Shown piece by piece: positions 18,347 through 27,364 of a stretch of DNA of 63,620 bases (position 1 is the first letter of the stretch; every line of letters starts with the position of its first letter). This stretch comes from Arthrobacter sp. H35-D1. GTDB lineage: Bacteria; Actinomycetota; Actinomycetes; Actinomycetales; Micrococcaceae. The notes beneath the pieces were generated by a model. That model made no database searches and was not told where the DNA came from. It saw nothing but the letters and a program-made list of their open reading frames with translations. The position numbers were made by a program, and so were the translations under genes. Location: the NCBI RefSeq assembly GCF_030063185.1, contig NZ_JASISP010000024.1:1-63620 (forward strand), given 5' to 3'.

Positions 18347-19574
18347 CCCTACCAACTCTCACACTGCCACCGGCTTTCACGCCGCCACTGAGACTCACAC
18401 GGACGCCGCCGGCACCACAGCCGTCATCCTTGCCGCGAAGCGGCTGCCCACGGCCAAGGCCGGCGGGCCCTACAAGGAATACCGGGCCCACGAGCTGGCC
18501 GCTGCCGTCATCGAAAGTCTCGTGGCCGCCAACCACTTTCCGCCCGAGGAGATCAAGGACGTCATTTTGGGCAATGCCACCGGCGGCGGCGGGAATGTTG
18601 CAAGGCTCGCCGCTCTGACGGCAGGCCTGCCCCAGGAGGTGCCCGGCCTCACGGTCGACAGGCAGTGCGGCTCCGGGCTGGAAGCCATTGTGCTGGCCTG
18701 CCGGCTTGTTCAGGCTGGCGCGGGGGACCTTTATTTGGCCGGGGGAGTGGAGAGCATCAGCACAGCTCCGGCACGGGCTCATCGCGCCGCGGACGGCACT
18801 CTCGAGTTCTTCCAGCGCGCCCAATTCGCCCCGCGGGAAACCGGAGACCCCGATGCCGGGCAAGCTGCGGAAAACGTCGCCGCCCACTACGGGATCACCC
18901 GAAAACGCCAGGACGCCTACGCACTTGCCAGTCATGTCAAGGCAGTCTCCGCAGCCCAGCGCGGACACTTCAGCGCCGAGCTCATTCCCTTTGCCGGGCT
19001 CAACGCCGACCAAGGCCCCCGCAGGCACCTCACCCCGGAGCTCATGGCCCGTTTCCCGGCCGCGTTTGTCCCCGGCGGAACGGTCACGGCAGGCAATTCA
19101 TGCCCGTACAGCGACGGTGCCGCAGTGGTGGTCGTCACGTCGCTGGCGCGGGCACGTGCCATCGCGGCGAGCGACAACACAATCGTCATGGGCCTGGTTT
19201 TCCGCGACAGTGCCACGGCAGGCAACGATCCCACGTTGCTCGGGGCTGGTGCCGCCCATTCAACGCGGCAGCTGATGGCCCGCACTGGTTGGGGCGCAAA
19301 AGAGCTGGGCGGCGCCTTGGTGGAGTTCAATGAGGCGTTTGCCGCCCAAGTCCTTGCCGTTGCCGACCTCCTTGACGTTGATCCCGGCCTGTTCAACCAC
19401 GACGGCGGCGCGCTGGCCTTGGGGCATCCCTACGGTGCCTCCGGCGCTGTCCTGGTGACGCGGCTGTTGGCGCGGGCGCGTCGCGGGGCCGCAACCGGCA
19501 CGGACGCACTCGCGATGATCAGCATGGCAGGCGGCATGGGCATTTCCGCCCGGTTCCAATGGCAGTCGCTTTAG
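18327..19574 (+). CDS. Thiolase family protein (acetyl-CoA acetyltransferase-like)
   Basis: Predicted to cleave or form 3-ketoacyl-CoA. The GTG at 18327 has GAGGGGG upstream and overlaps the end of the synthetase gene; 415 residues. The nucleophile Cys is in VDRQCGSGLEAI (C114). FNEAFAAQ and GGALALGHPYGASG carry the Asn and His of the active site. The usual second catalytic Cys near the C-terminus (CxGGG) is replaced: the protein reads MISMAGGMGIS. Either it is a variant thiolase or catalysis is altered. Confidence 0.85.
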   Translation: MRNVSASPTNSHTATGFHAATETHTDAAGTTAVILAAKRLPTAKAGGPYKEYRAHELAAAVIESLVAANHFPPEEIKDVILGNATGGGGNVARLAALTAGLPQEVPGLTVDRQCGSGLEAIVLACRLVQAGAGDLYLAGGVESISTAPARAHRAADGTLEFFQRAQFAPRETGDPDAGQAAENVAAHYGITRKRQDAYALASHVKAVSAAQRGHFSAELIPFAGLNADQGPRRHLTPELMARFPAAFVPGGTVTAGNSCPYSDGAAVVVVTSLARARAIAASDNTIVMGLVFRDSATAGNDPTLLGAGAAHSTRQLMARTGWGAKELGGALVEFNEAFAAQVLAVADLLDVDPGLFNHDGGALALGHPYGASGAVLVTRLLARARRGAATGTDALAMISMAGGMGISARFQWQSL

Positions 19575-19641
19575 CAGACGCTGCAGCAGACGGAAAGGAT
19601 CATGCACCAAGTTCGGGCGCCCACGCCTGGAGGCCCGGTTT

Positions 19642-19743
19642 CTACGATTCGTGGGCGAAGACGCGCTTCCAGTCGTTCGCCACGCTGATCGTCGTCCAGC
19701 CTTGGTCCTGCGCTTTCTCGAGTGCCGCCTCTGCACCGGCGGC
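19642..19743 (-). pseudogene. C-terminal tail of a HAD-family phosphatase split by insertions
   Basis: On the minus strand this stretch reads AAGAEAALEKAQDQGWTTIS, then VANDWKRVFAHES and stop (19642-19644). That is the typical C-terminus of the HAD-like hydrolase family whose remainder lies at 38596-39325. The last five bases (GCGGC, 19739-19743) are the left copy of the target duplication of the 9.3-kb insertion. Confidence 0.8.
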
Positions 19744-20296
19744 TGTAGGATCCCAAGTTGTCTGTCACCGTCGGATCGCTCTGACCTGCGTCGATGCTCA
19801 ACGCTGGATCTGCGGAATTCTCAAATTCATGTCACTTTCCTACGGGGCGCATCATCGTTGGTGGAGACGCGCCATCCAGTTCCACGTGCCATGACCAAAT
19901 CAACTGGGGTCAGGCGGTATTGGCGAGCATCGGGCCAGCGCCTGTCGGAGTCAGAAGAATGGACTCGTGGCGGGCGGAAATTCTGCCCCGGATAAGGTCC
20001 GGGCATTATTGCGGGCGGGTCTTACGGGAATCGGAGGTCAGTGGATTATCGTGGATTTCTGTTTGGGAAAATTTTGGTTGCACTTGCGCCTCCGATGGAC
20101 CGGCTTGCGGGACGCATCTCGCTATCTATATGGGACACCCATTGCGGAACGGTATGGCTCTTGGTGGGATCAAGGTTTGGCGGAATTGGATTCGCTGTTC
20201 GCGCTGGCAGCGACTCACCGTCTCTGTTGGCGAATGGGCACTTCGGCTACGCTAATTGCCATGCAACCCTTACCACCGCACGAGGCCATTGCTGAT
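19744..20296. other. Left end of the 9.3-kb insertion, no convincing gene
   Basis: About 550 bp of lower-GC DNA. An open frame from 19967 runs into the lipoprotein gene, but its first 98 codons resemble no family I know and are not needed for it. TTGGCG (near 20227) and GCTAAT (near 20251), 18 bp apart, could be the lipoprotein promoter. Confidence 0.5.
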
Positions 20297-20914
20297 ATGG
20301 ACTTGAGTCTTCGAGCCACGTGGCGGGGCCAGTCTTGCTTGGGAATTTTTGGGCTCACGGCACTGCTGATCGTACTGACAGGGTGCGCCAGCCCTCAACC
20401 CGCCCCAACCACATCCCAACCTGTCAGCTCGGCCTCACCTTCACCCATCCGAGTTGCCGCCTTACCAGAGGCCAAAACGACCGTTGACTGTGCCATGTCT
20501 CGGCCCCAAAAGGACTCTCTCCCAATCCAAGCGGACGACCTGGCGCTTGGCCCCTTGTTGTATCCAGGAATCCTCGATGGGTATAAATCACCGCGCCCGG
20601 ATGCGGTGAACGGGATCATCTTTGCCAAGATAGGGCCCGAGCTCTCTCCGGATGCGACTGTTGCGGTGTCCATAGCCCCGGAAGCCAGTAGCTGGGCCAG
20701 TATCGTCACTGAAAAGGGTCCGCCAGCCGGCTACCTGTCCGTGACGTACAAAAGCTGCCCCTCCTCCCAGCATGCAGCGGGCTCCTGGTGGGTCGGCGGA
20801 TTCGCACTCAGGAACCAAACTTCTGGATGCTTACTCCTCAACGTGCAGGTTGAAGGAGAAACTTCTATCCGCAGGGTCAGCATTTCCTTCTGGGATAAGA
20901 CGTGCGGCTCATAG
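20297..20914 (+). CDS. Putative secreted lipoprotein
   Basis: 205 residues from ATG 20297. A hydrophobic stretch SCLGIFGLTALLIVLTGC ends in a lipobox (LTGC), followed by a Pro/Thr/Ser-rich linker (ASPQPAPTTSQPVSSASPSP), so a lipid-anchored extracellular protein is expected. The mature domain has four Cys and no family I recognise. An ATG at 20261 would add 12 residues. It is alone in its orientation between the insertion end and the broken EamA gene. Confidence 0.65.
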   Translation: MDLSLRATWRGQSCLGIFGLTALLIVLTGCASPQPAPTTSQPVSSASPSPIRVAALPEAKTTVDCAMSRPQKDSLPIQADDLALGPLLYPGILDGYKSPRPDAVNGIIFAKIGPELSPDATVAVSIAPEASSWASIVTEKGPPAGYLSVTYKSCPSSQHAAGSWWVGGFALRNQTSGCLLLNVQVEGETSIRRVSISFWDKTCGS

Positions 20915-21015
20915 TTCCACCGACGGACTGTTCCGTCTTCGGTTCCCCAGCGGGCATCTGCTCACTGGGTCGCAACAGGGCTTTTGCGGGCTGCCTGAAT
21001 CGCCGCCATCTGTTA

Positions 21016-21912
21016 TCAAACGAAGGGCTGGGCGGCTCGTTTATCGAAGAGTTTTTCGTTGCCTCCAAGTGGTTTGGTGCTCTTGGTGATGATCCCGGCC
21101 GATATGGAACCTAGCACAATGACGATGCCAGCATCTGCATGGGTGTGAAGACTTCACCGGCGACCGCCCAGCCAAGGAGTATTGCCACAACCGGGCTTAG
21201 CAGCCCAAGGAAAGCTGTGGTGCTTGCCGGAAGTCGGGCGATGCCGGGGAACCACATGACGTAGGCGAATGCGGTGCCGACGATGGAAAGATATGCGTAT
21301 CCGCCAAGATTTGACGGCGTTAGGGGCGTTGTGGGAGGCCCCTCGAAGGTGAGCATCACGATTAGGAGCGTAAGTCCGCCGGTGATGAGGTGCCAGGCTG
21401 TCATGGTCAGCGGGGCTGCGGGTTGCCCCCACTTCTTGGAAAGTACGATCCCGGTTGCCATGGAAAGGGTTCCGCCGACTGCGGCCAAGATACCGATGGC
21501 ATCCAAGCGGGCTTGGGCTTGAAGCGCTATCAAGCCCACCCCGAGGACACCTGTCATCCCAGCCGCCACGATGCGGGTTGTCAGCCGTTCGTGGAGGAGC
21601 CGACTGGCCAACAAGGCGACAATGAGCGGCTGAACGCCGCCAACAATCGCTGCAACCCCGCCCGGAAGCCGGTACGCCGCAATGAAGAGCAATGCAAAGA
21701 AGGCCCCGATATTCAGCACTCCGAGGATCCAAGATTTCCACCACCATTCACCAAGGGGCAGCTGGCGGCAAACCACCAGGAGCAGGACTCCTGCGGGAAG
21801 CGCACGCAACGTCGCGGCCAACAACGGACGATCGTCCGGCAGGAACGTAGTAGTGGTGAGGTAGGTGGTGCCCCAAAGCGCGGGCGCCAGGGCAGTGGTG
21901 AGGATGAGGAAC
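21016..21912 (-). pseudogene. EamA/DMT-family permease, decayed at both ends
   Basis: The central frame gives a typical drug/metabolite transporter with paired EamA repeats (LRALPAGVLLLVV; SMATGIVLSKKWG; YVMWFPGIARLP). At the N-terminus the family sequence LILTTALAPALWGTTYLTT is in frame back to about 21909, but no ATG, GTG or TTG precedes it before an in-frame TAA; the first TTG is at 21824. At the C-terminus a one-base loss near 21125-21128 gives an early stop (MLASSLC). In the next frame the expected end continues as IVIVLGSISAGIITK and stops at 21016-21018. Probably inactive. Confidence 0.7.
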
Positions 21913-21921
21913 CAACGATTA

Positions 21922-21954
21922 CTAAGTACTTAGCCATTATGGCTAAGTGCTTAG
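21922..21954. promoter_or_regulatory. Two MarR-type operators between eamA and marR
   Basis: CTAAGTACTTAG (21922-21933, perfect palindrome) and CTAAGTGCTTAG (21943-21954, one mismatch pair) have centres 21 bp apart, two helical turns. They lie in the divergent intergenic space of a MarR regulator and the permease it probably controlled. Confidence 0.7.
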
Positions 21955-21974
21955 CAAAAGCATGGACTTGGTTC

Positions 21975-22463
21975 ATGACCGACCAAGTAGATCGTATTCT
22001 TGAGCAGTGGCACGCGGAGAAACCAGGCCTTGATATCTCCTCCATGGCCGTTATAGGACGCTTGAGCCGCACAGCCCTAGCCGTCGAATCCCGCTTGGAG
22101 GCTACCTTCGCACGGCACGGCCTGGACGCATCGTCCTTCGATGTGCTCGCAACCCTGCTACGGAGCGGTGGCCCCTACCTAATGACCCCGGTGGAACTGT
22201 CACGTGAAGCAATGATCACCACAAGTGCCGTAGCGCAACGATTAAACAAGTTGGAAGGTCGTGGACTCGTTGCGCGCGAGGCCAACCCACACGACGGCCG
22301 CGGCACTCTCGTTTCGCTCACCAACGCTGGCAAAGAGCTCATCGACCGGGCATTGCCTGACCACCTCGAAACTGAACGAACCATCGTGACGGCGCTCAGC
22401 ATCAAAGAGCAAAAGGTCCTCGCCCAACTACTTGCACGGATCAACGACGCGGCAGGTTCCTAA
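21975..22463 (+). CDS. MarR-family transcriptional regulator
   Basis: 162 residues from ATG 21975 (MTDQVDRILEQW). Winged-helix features are FDVLATLLRSGGPYLMTPVELS, MITTSAVAQRLNKLEGRGLVAREANPHDGRGTLVSLTNAGKELID, with the MarR wing around DGRGTLV. Divergent from the broken EamA permease and directly next to two palindromes, so it most likely represses that permease and itself. An upstream ATG at 21939 lies inside the operator and is less likely. Confidence 0.88.
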   Translation: MTDQVDRILEQWHAEKPGLDISSMAVIGRLSRTALAVESRLEATFARHGLDASSFDVLATLLRSGGPYLMTPVELSREAMITTSAVAQRLNKLEGRGLVAREANPHDGRGTLVSLTNAGKELIDRALPDHLETERTIVTALSIKEQKVLAQLLARINDAAGS

Positions 22464-22570
22464 GAACACGGATGCTCCTCGCATGGCTGTTCCGCAGGAG
22501 GTTCCCCTTCGGACCTGCCGGAAGCAGGGGGAGACGGCATCGTCTTTGTACGAAAGAACCATCGTGGTAA

Positions 22571-22582
22571 TTGTGTACACAA
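22571..22582. promoter_or_regulatory. Palindromic operator of the toxin-antitoxin operon
   Basis: TTGTGTACACAA is a perfect 12-bp palindrome 16 bp before the antitoxin ATG, the place expected for autorepression by the antitoxin. TACTGT (22588-22593) may be the -10. Confidence 0.55.
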
Positions 22583-22598
22583 GTGCTACTGTGGTTAC

Positions 22599-22862
22599 AT
22601 GAACACGATTACTTCATCCGTCACAATTCGGGCACTTCGCGAGGGTCTCGCTGATGCTGTGGGCCGTGCCAGCTACGGGCATGAACGCGTGCAGATCACG
22701 AAGAACGGCAAGCCGGCGGCTGTGCTTATTGGCCCCGATGATTTTGAACTGCTGGAGCAACTGGAAATGCTCCGTGATGTCGCTGAATACCGGGCAGCTA
22801 AGTCGGCTGATGACGGCGGGCGCGTCAGCCTGAGTGAACTGCGTGCTGAGCTAGACGCGTGA
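22599..22862 (+). CDS. Phd/YefM-type antitoxin
   Basis: 87-residue antitoxin: TITSSVTIRALREGLADAVGRA and the conserved ERVQITKNGKPAAVLIGPDDFELLEQLE are the Phd/YefM DNA-binding fold, with a C-terminal helix (VSLSELRAELDA) that should bind the toxin. It overlaps the toxin gene by 4 bp. It likely represses its own promoter at the palindrome upstream. Confidence 0.92.
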   Translation: MNTITSSVTIRALREGLADAVGRASYGHERVQITKNGKPAAVLIGPDDFELLEQLEMLRDVAEYRAAKSADDGGRVSLSELRAELDA

Positions 22863-23119
22863 GTTCTTACCGCATTGAATTTACCACTGCGGCCGCGAAA
22901 GAACTCAGAAAGCTTGGCCCTGGAATCCGGCGCCGCATCCTGTCCGGCATCGCCGAACTTGAGCAGGACCCCCGCCCTGCTGGTTGTAAAAAGCTGGCCG
23001 GCGAAAGTACCGCTTGGCGGATTCGTGTTGGTGACTACCGGATACTCTACGAAGTTGTCGACAACCCTCTCGTCGTTACCGTGATTCGAGTGGCCCACCG
23101 CCGCGAAGTCTACAAATAA
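22859..23119 (+). CDS. RelE/ParE-family toxin
   Basis: 86-residue toxin: YRIEFTTAAAKELRKLGP at the N-terminus, CKKLAGESTAWRIRVGDYRILYEVVDN in the middle and VIRVAHRREVYK at the end, the hallmarks of RelE mRNA interferases (basic residues, RxGDYR, C-terminal Arg/Tyr). GTG start overlapping the antitoxin stop. It may stabilise the insertion it lies on. Confidence 0.92.
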   Translation: MSSYRIEFTTAAAKELRKLGPGIRRRILSGIAELEQDPRPAGCKKLAGESTAWRIRVGDYRILYEVVDNPLVVTVIRVAHRREVYK

Positions 23120-23436
23120 CCATCCGGTTGCGTGATAATTACTTTGATGTCCAAAACATCGTGCATTCTCAACGCGCATCATCGGATGGGATTGCCAGTA
23201 GCAGAACGTGCAGCACCTCTATTCCTGGGGGCCTCAGCCTCGATGAGCGCCAAATCGCAGTAAGCAGTCCCGCAGGGGTTCGGGATACGGGGCTGTGGAG
23301 ACCGCAAATCGGACCTTCGGTGTAGTGGCCGAACGAAGTCACCGGCTACAGGACATGTCTCGCTATGGAGGGAGTACTCGCGCTCCGCGATTGAAGAAGA
23401 ATTCCCGGTGTTGTAGTTGCCGGTTACGGACGTTGC
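23120..23436. other. Intergenic, no gene seen
   Basis: 317 bp between the convergent ends of the toxin gene and the DUF4166 gene. No frame or hairpin of note. Confidence 0.5.
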
Positions 23437-24120
23437 CTAGCCCCGTTTTTCCTCCCGGGCGGGTTTGAGGCCTGCCGGCGTTGCATCGCCGACAGTGGCG
23501 GGGAATTGGCAGGTGAATTCGCCCTTGTACCCGAAGAGGAAACCAAAACACGGGCTCCGTACCTGCATCTGAATTGTGTACACACCGCGGGCCTCGTCGT
23601 AGCTTTCATAGAGGTCGGCGGTGCCGGTGCCGATGGCAGGAAAGTTGAATGCCACCGGTCCCTCGTAGAACCGCTGCCCGCTGGTTTGCAGATGCAGGGA
23701 CCCATCGGGGAGAACTTCCAGAAGCAGGTCGGTGGCAAGGTGCTGATGAGTGCCGAGGTAATCCACAATTGCGCCGCGACTCTTGTTGTGCACCATGGTG
23801 GCGTCGAAACGGCGTTTCTTGGCCCCGGGCAGGTGCAGGGTCCGGACAAAGGTGACGGTATGGCGGCCGAATCCGTCGATGTAGGGATAATTCTCGATCG
23901 TGAACGGGATGTTGGTTCCATGATCCGGAAACAGGATGTTACGGAAGGCACCTAAACGCAGAAAGGGCACCGTCCACCAAGCACCACGGCGAACTTCAGA
24001 AAAGACGCCTGTCCCCACGCAGGCATAACCAGCCTCCACATCCACACCGAAGCGTTTCTGCATCATGGGATGCAGGCGATGGAAGTCTTCCCCCAGTCCA
24101 ATTTCAAAGATTGAGGCCAC
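23437..24120 (-). CDS. DUF4166 domain protein
   Basis: 227 residues; starts with GTG 3 bp after the SRPBCC stop (GGAAATGGAATAG upstream). The N-terminus MASIFEIGLGEDFHRLHPMMQKRFG is the DUF4166 signature, followed by RNILFPDHGTNIPFTIENYPY and FPAIGTGTADLYESYDEARGVYTIQM. Function unknown. In other genomes this domain often lies near SRPBCC or membrane proteins, as here. Confidence 0.82.
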   Translation of the reverse strand: MASIFEIGLGEDFHRLHPMMQKRFGVDVEAGYACVGTGVFSEVRRGAWWTVPFLRLGAFRNILFPDHGTNIPFTIENYPYIDGFGRHTVTFVRTLHLPGAKKRRFDATMVHNKSRGAIVDYLGTHQHLATDLLLEVLPDGSLHLQTSGQRFYEGPVAFNFPAIGTGTADLYESYDEARGVYTIQMQVRSPCFGFLFGYKGEFTCQFPATVGDATPAGLKPAREEKRG

Positions 24121-24122
24121 AG

Positions 24123-24926
24123 CTATTCCATTTCCGTAGGCTGCTTGTTATCAAGACCCGACTGGCCGGGTTCTCGTAGGCTCGCCAGTGTCGAGGGGGC
24201 TCGTGCTGATCTTGCATCCGGTGCATGGCGCAGGCATCGACTGGCCCGTGGGACTGACCAATGGGGCTTGGCGAGGTAAGAGAGCGCAACGGCCGCCGCA
24301 CCCAATGCTGCCATCGTCGCACTGCGTTTAGCGAGGGCTCGGCGGAAAAGCCCAACTGCCACCAGCGCGCCGCCTATCCTGGCTCCGGCGTCCAGGAACC
24401 AGCGGTTCCGGGAATGACGGGGGTCCAGGCCCGATTCGGCCCACAACCGCAGCCGATCAAAGCTCAGCGCGGTGGCCCAGCCCAGTGCCGGACGAATGGC
24501 CCGGCTATCGAAGGCCTTTCCCGCCAACCCCAGGCCCGGCTCATAGTTGTATCCAGTGATGAACCGGAGTCCGTCATCGGTGGGGATGTAGCGCCAGTAT
24601 CCCGACCCTGGGCCAATGGGCGAGAGTACGTCTGCCGTATCGAACTTGAGTACCGACGTTGCCTGTCCATCCGCCCGATGACGGTGCCCCAACGACGCCC
24701 CTGTCCCCTTGATCGTGTGCAGCGGAAGCAGGAACTCATAGCAAAAGCGGACCTGGCGCTGCTCATCTTCGTCGATAGGAACAATACGTGAGAACCGAAG
24801 ATCCCATCGGGGGTGTGACTTCGGATCCTGACTCAGCTCCCATACCCGCTCCATAGAGGCCCTGATGCGAATCTCAATGTAGAGCGGCTTGCGGGCCGCT
24901 ACGGTCCTCCCCAATTTTTCCCCCAT
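24123..24926 (-). CDS. SRPBCC-fold protein with C-terminal hydrophobic segment
   Basis: 267 residues from ATG 24926. The N-terminal half reads as a START/polyketide-cyclase-like SRPBCC domain (LYIEIRIRASMERVWELSQDPKSHPRWDLRFSRI). A hydrophobic segment at about 195-230 (GGALVAVGLFRR; MAALGAAAVALSYLA) could anchor it in the membrane. Arg/Ser-rich tail. Overlapping or abutting with the DUF4166 gene, so co-translated. Ligand unknown. Confidence 0.7.
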   Translation of the reverse strand: MGEKLGRTVAARKPLYIEIRIRASMERVWELSQDPKSHPRWDLRFSRIVPIDEDEQRQVRFCYEFLLPLHTIKGTGASLGHRHRADGQATSVLKFDTADVLSPIGPGSGYWRYIPTDDGLRFITGYNYEPGLGLAGKAFDSRAIRPALGWATALSFDRLRLWAESGLDPRHSRNRWFLDAGARIGGALVAVGLFRRALAKRSATMAALGAAAVALSYLAKPHWSVPRASRCLRHAPDARSARAPSTLASLREPGQSGLDNKQPTEME

Positions 24927-25384
24927 CAAATCATCTTAAACCCGGGATATACATTGTCTTCTGCCGGCAGTCGGTCTTGTTCGCGTAGGCGCCGCCCCAT
25001 CCTTTCAGAATGGCACCAAATCAAGCCGTCGCCCCACTAGCAGCCACAGATATCACCCATCTCGACGCTGCCATAGCAATCAGGAAACGCAAGGACACTC
25101 CCGACGGCAAGGGACCATCCGGTCCCGATTGCGGCTACAACGACGTCGCCAACACGCATGGCCTTGTGCCACGAAATCGGGCCTATCCGATCAACCAGTC
25201 AGGCCGGCCGACAACCGTCCCGCAGGCGGTTCCCCGTGCAGACGGTGAGTCGATGCCCAAGGGCTTTGGCTCATTCAGGGCCACCGGCCCGTCACTTGCG
25301 TACTCCGGAATTCAGTCAGCATCGGACATTGCCTTAGCATGGGAGCAACCGAAACCGGTTGCGGCAGATGAGGCGGGGATTTGG

Positions 25385-26262
25385 GTGACCGATGGGGACC
25401 TTCAGCTAGTGGTGCCGTTGTGGCAAGGCAGCGGCGAACCTAGAATTTCGGAGGGTTCCACTCGTCTGGCCGCGATGCTCGCGTCCTCGGTCGTGCGGCA
25501 CGTCGTGAATCCGGATCTTGGTACACTCGACGCACCCCCGGACAGCGGTGCTGCCTCCTTGGTCGAGAGCCACGATGCCGTGGAAGCTCATCTGGTCGCG
25601 GCATCCGAAATTTTGCAGGACCTTGGGCCGCGCAGTCTACTGACCCTGGGAGGAGACTGCACCGTGGAAGTTGCCTCGGTGTCGCACATGGCCTCTATCC
25701 ACCCGGATTTGCGCTTGGTGTGGATCGACGCGCACGGGGATTTGAACACCCCGGAATCCAGCCCCAGTGGACATGCGCACGGCATGGCACTGCGCATTCT
25801 GTTCGGTGAGGGCCACCCCGCTTGGTACCGACCACTACCATGTCACCGCAGAGATGCGCCCTGATGGGCACCCGCTCCATGGACCCGCCCGAGCAGGCAT
25901 TCGTCGAATCCCACGAGCTGCCACTACTCGACCCCGAGCAACTGCAGAACGAACCGGACCTCCTGGAACGGCTCCTGGAACAGTGGTTGCCCGACGGTGC
26001 GCCGCTCTACGTACACCTGGATCTGGACGTCCTGGACCCACAGGTGTGGCCAGCAGTCGCGGTTCCCGAGCCCGACGGGCTGGACATCAATACCTTGGTC
26101 GAAGTTATCAACAAGCTTCGAGCCCGGGGCAAACTCGTAGGTGTCGGCATCACCGAATACGTCCCCGCAGTGGAACACGACCCTTCAATGCTGGGGCCGG
26201 TGATGGACGCATTGGTCATCGCCGTCCATGACAGGGAAGACAGCGAAGCTCCCCGGGGATGA
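25385..26262 (+). pseudogene. Arginase-family gene with a frameshift
   Basis: The first frame gives DLQLVVPLWQGSGEPRISEG, LLTLGGDCTVEVASVS and WIDAHGDLNTPESSPSGHAHGMALR, the arginase metal-site motifs (with GGDC in place of GGDH). It then stops at 25862-25864. The continuation is in the next frame from about 25818: MSPQRCALMGTRSMDPPEQAF, VHLDLDVLDPQVWP and GVGITEYVP, ending at 26262. A one-base loss near 25818-25822 explains this. The open frame extends back to 25010, but those 125 codons do not resemble the family; GTG 25385 is the likely start. Confidence 0.75.
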
Positions 26263-26924
26263 TGGTGGTTCAGACGAATACCGCGGATATTGAGGAACAG
26301 CCGGAACCCGACGTAAGGGTCTGCTTCATCGGCGACTCATTCGTTGCCGGAGTCGGCGACGCCCGGCACCTGGGCTGGGCCGGACGTCTGGCCGCCCACA
26401 GCCATGCGCAAGGGCAAGCACTAACCTCGTACAACCTGGGCATTCGACGTGACACCAGCGCCGACATCCTTCGCCGCTTCCAGGTCGAATGCACACCCCG
26501 TCTGCCTTTCGGAAGCCACGCGGGAGTCGTGCTGTCTTTCGGCGTCAACGACACCATGAACGAATCCGGCATATCCCGGGTAGAGACCGAAGCGTCGATC
26601 TCCCATTTGCGTGAGCTTTTGAAGCAGCTCAGCAAGGCGGGGTGGCCCGTCCTGATTGCAGGTCCGCCAGCGGTTGATGATGAATCGCACAATGAACGCG
26701 TCGTTGCCCTGGATACTTTGCTGGAGGCTGAGTGCGCCCGCCATTCCGTGCCCTACGTGAGTGTCGTGAGGCAGCTGCAGGGACATGATGTTTGGCGGCG
26801 TGAAGTGCGTGAGGGCGATGGGGCCCATCCCGGAGCGGCTGGCTACGATGTCCTGGCCACGCTGCTGCGCCCGGCTTGGGATAACTGGCTTGTTGCCCTG
26901 CAAGCCGAGCGGTCCAGAAAGTAA
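26259..26924 (+). CDS. SGNH/GDSL-family hydrolase
   Basis: 221-residue esterase/lipase-like protein with all four blocks: CFIGDSFVAGVGD (Ser), YNLGIRRDTS (Gly), LSFGVNDTMNES (Asn) and EGDGAHPGAAGYDVLA (Asp-x-x-His). No signal peptide, so cytoplasmic. It overlaps the last 4 bp of the arginase-like gene. Substrate unknown. Confidence 0.88.
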   Translation: MMVVQTNTADIEEQPEPDVRVCFIGDSFVAGVGDARHLGWAGRLAAHSHAQGQALTSYNLGIRRDTSADILRRFQVECTPRLPFGSHAGVVLSFGVNDTMNESGISRVETEASISHLRELLKQLSKAGWPVLIAGPPAVDDESHNERVVALDTLLEAECARHSVPYVSVVRQLQGHDVWRREVREGDGAHPGAAGYDVLATLLRPAWDNWLVALQAERSRK

Positions 26925-27133
26925 AATCACCTAACATCAGGGATCGCCTCGGCAGTGTCTCGAGGTAACCGCTCCTCCCGATTCATCCGAAACGCTCCAG
27001 CGAGCCGACACGTCACATCGGCTGTACCACGAAAGTTCATTGCCGTCCCATGGGATGTTCCCCTCTGGAACTGCCATGGTGAGATTTTTCAGCACGAGCG
27101 CTGGCATAAATCCATAGGGCGGTCTCCGGCCGC

Positions 27134-27364
27134 TTAGCGGACGGCCCCGAGACTTACGGCCAACACGAAAGCCAGCAGTGCTGACAGAAGAACCCATTTT
27201 GGTTTGCGCAGCCCTTTGAGGGAATACCGTCCGACGGCCAGAGCAAGGATTGTGCATGTGACCACAAGCAGCGTAAAAATGACCCATGCCATCGGTTGGT
27301 TGAGTCGGATGGACAAAGATAGATAGAACCAAACGGCAATGGCGAGGACTACCCATTGAAGCAT
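27134..27364 (-). CDS. Small membrane protein, unknown function
   Basis: 76 residues from ATG 27364, almost all in three hydrophobic segments (LQWVVLAIAVWFYLSLSI; WVIFTLLVVTCTILALAVG; VLLSALLAFVLAVSLGAV) separated by basic loops. The frame is open further upstream without hydrophobic or family signal. No family recognised. Confidence 0.55.
   Translation of the reverse strand: MLQWVVLAIAVWFYLSLSIRLNQPMAWVIFTLLVVTCTILALAVGRYSLKGLRKPKWVLLSALLAFVLAVSLGAVR

Noticed and set aside
19967-20296. N-terminal extension of the lipoprotein frame as a separate domain
   Set aside because: A lipobox signal peptide must be at the N-terminus, and the upstream codons resemble nothing known.
23574-23585. TTGTGTACACAC, similar to the toxin-antitoxin operator
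   Set aside because: It is inside the DUF4166 coding sequence and is one base off the palindrome; chance is likely.
25010-25384. N-terminal 125 codons in frame with the arginase-like gene
   Set aside because: No similarity to the family and no ribosome site at 25010. The family N-terminus begins near 25400.
25810-25864. Programmed ribosomal frameshift in the arginase-like gene
   Set aside because: No slippery heptamer or downstream hairpin is visible, and other pseudogenes occur nearby.
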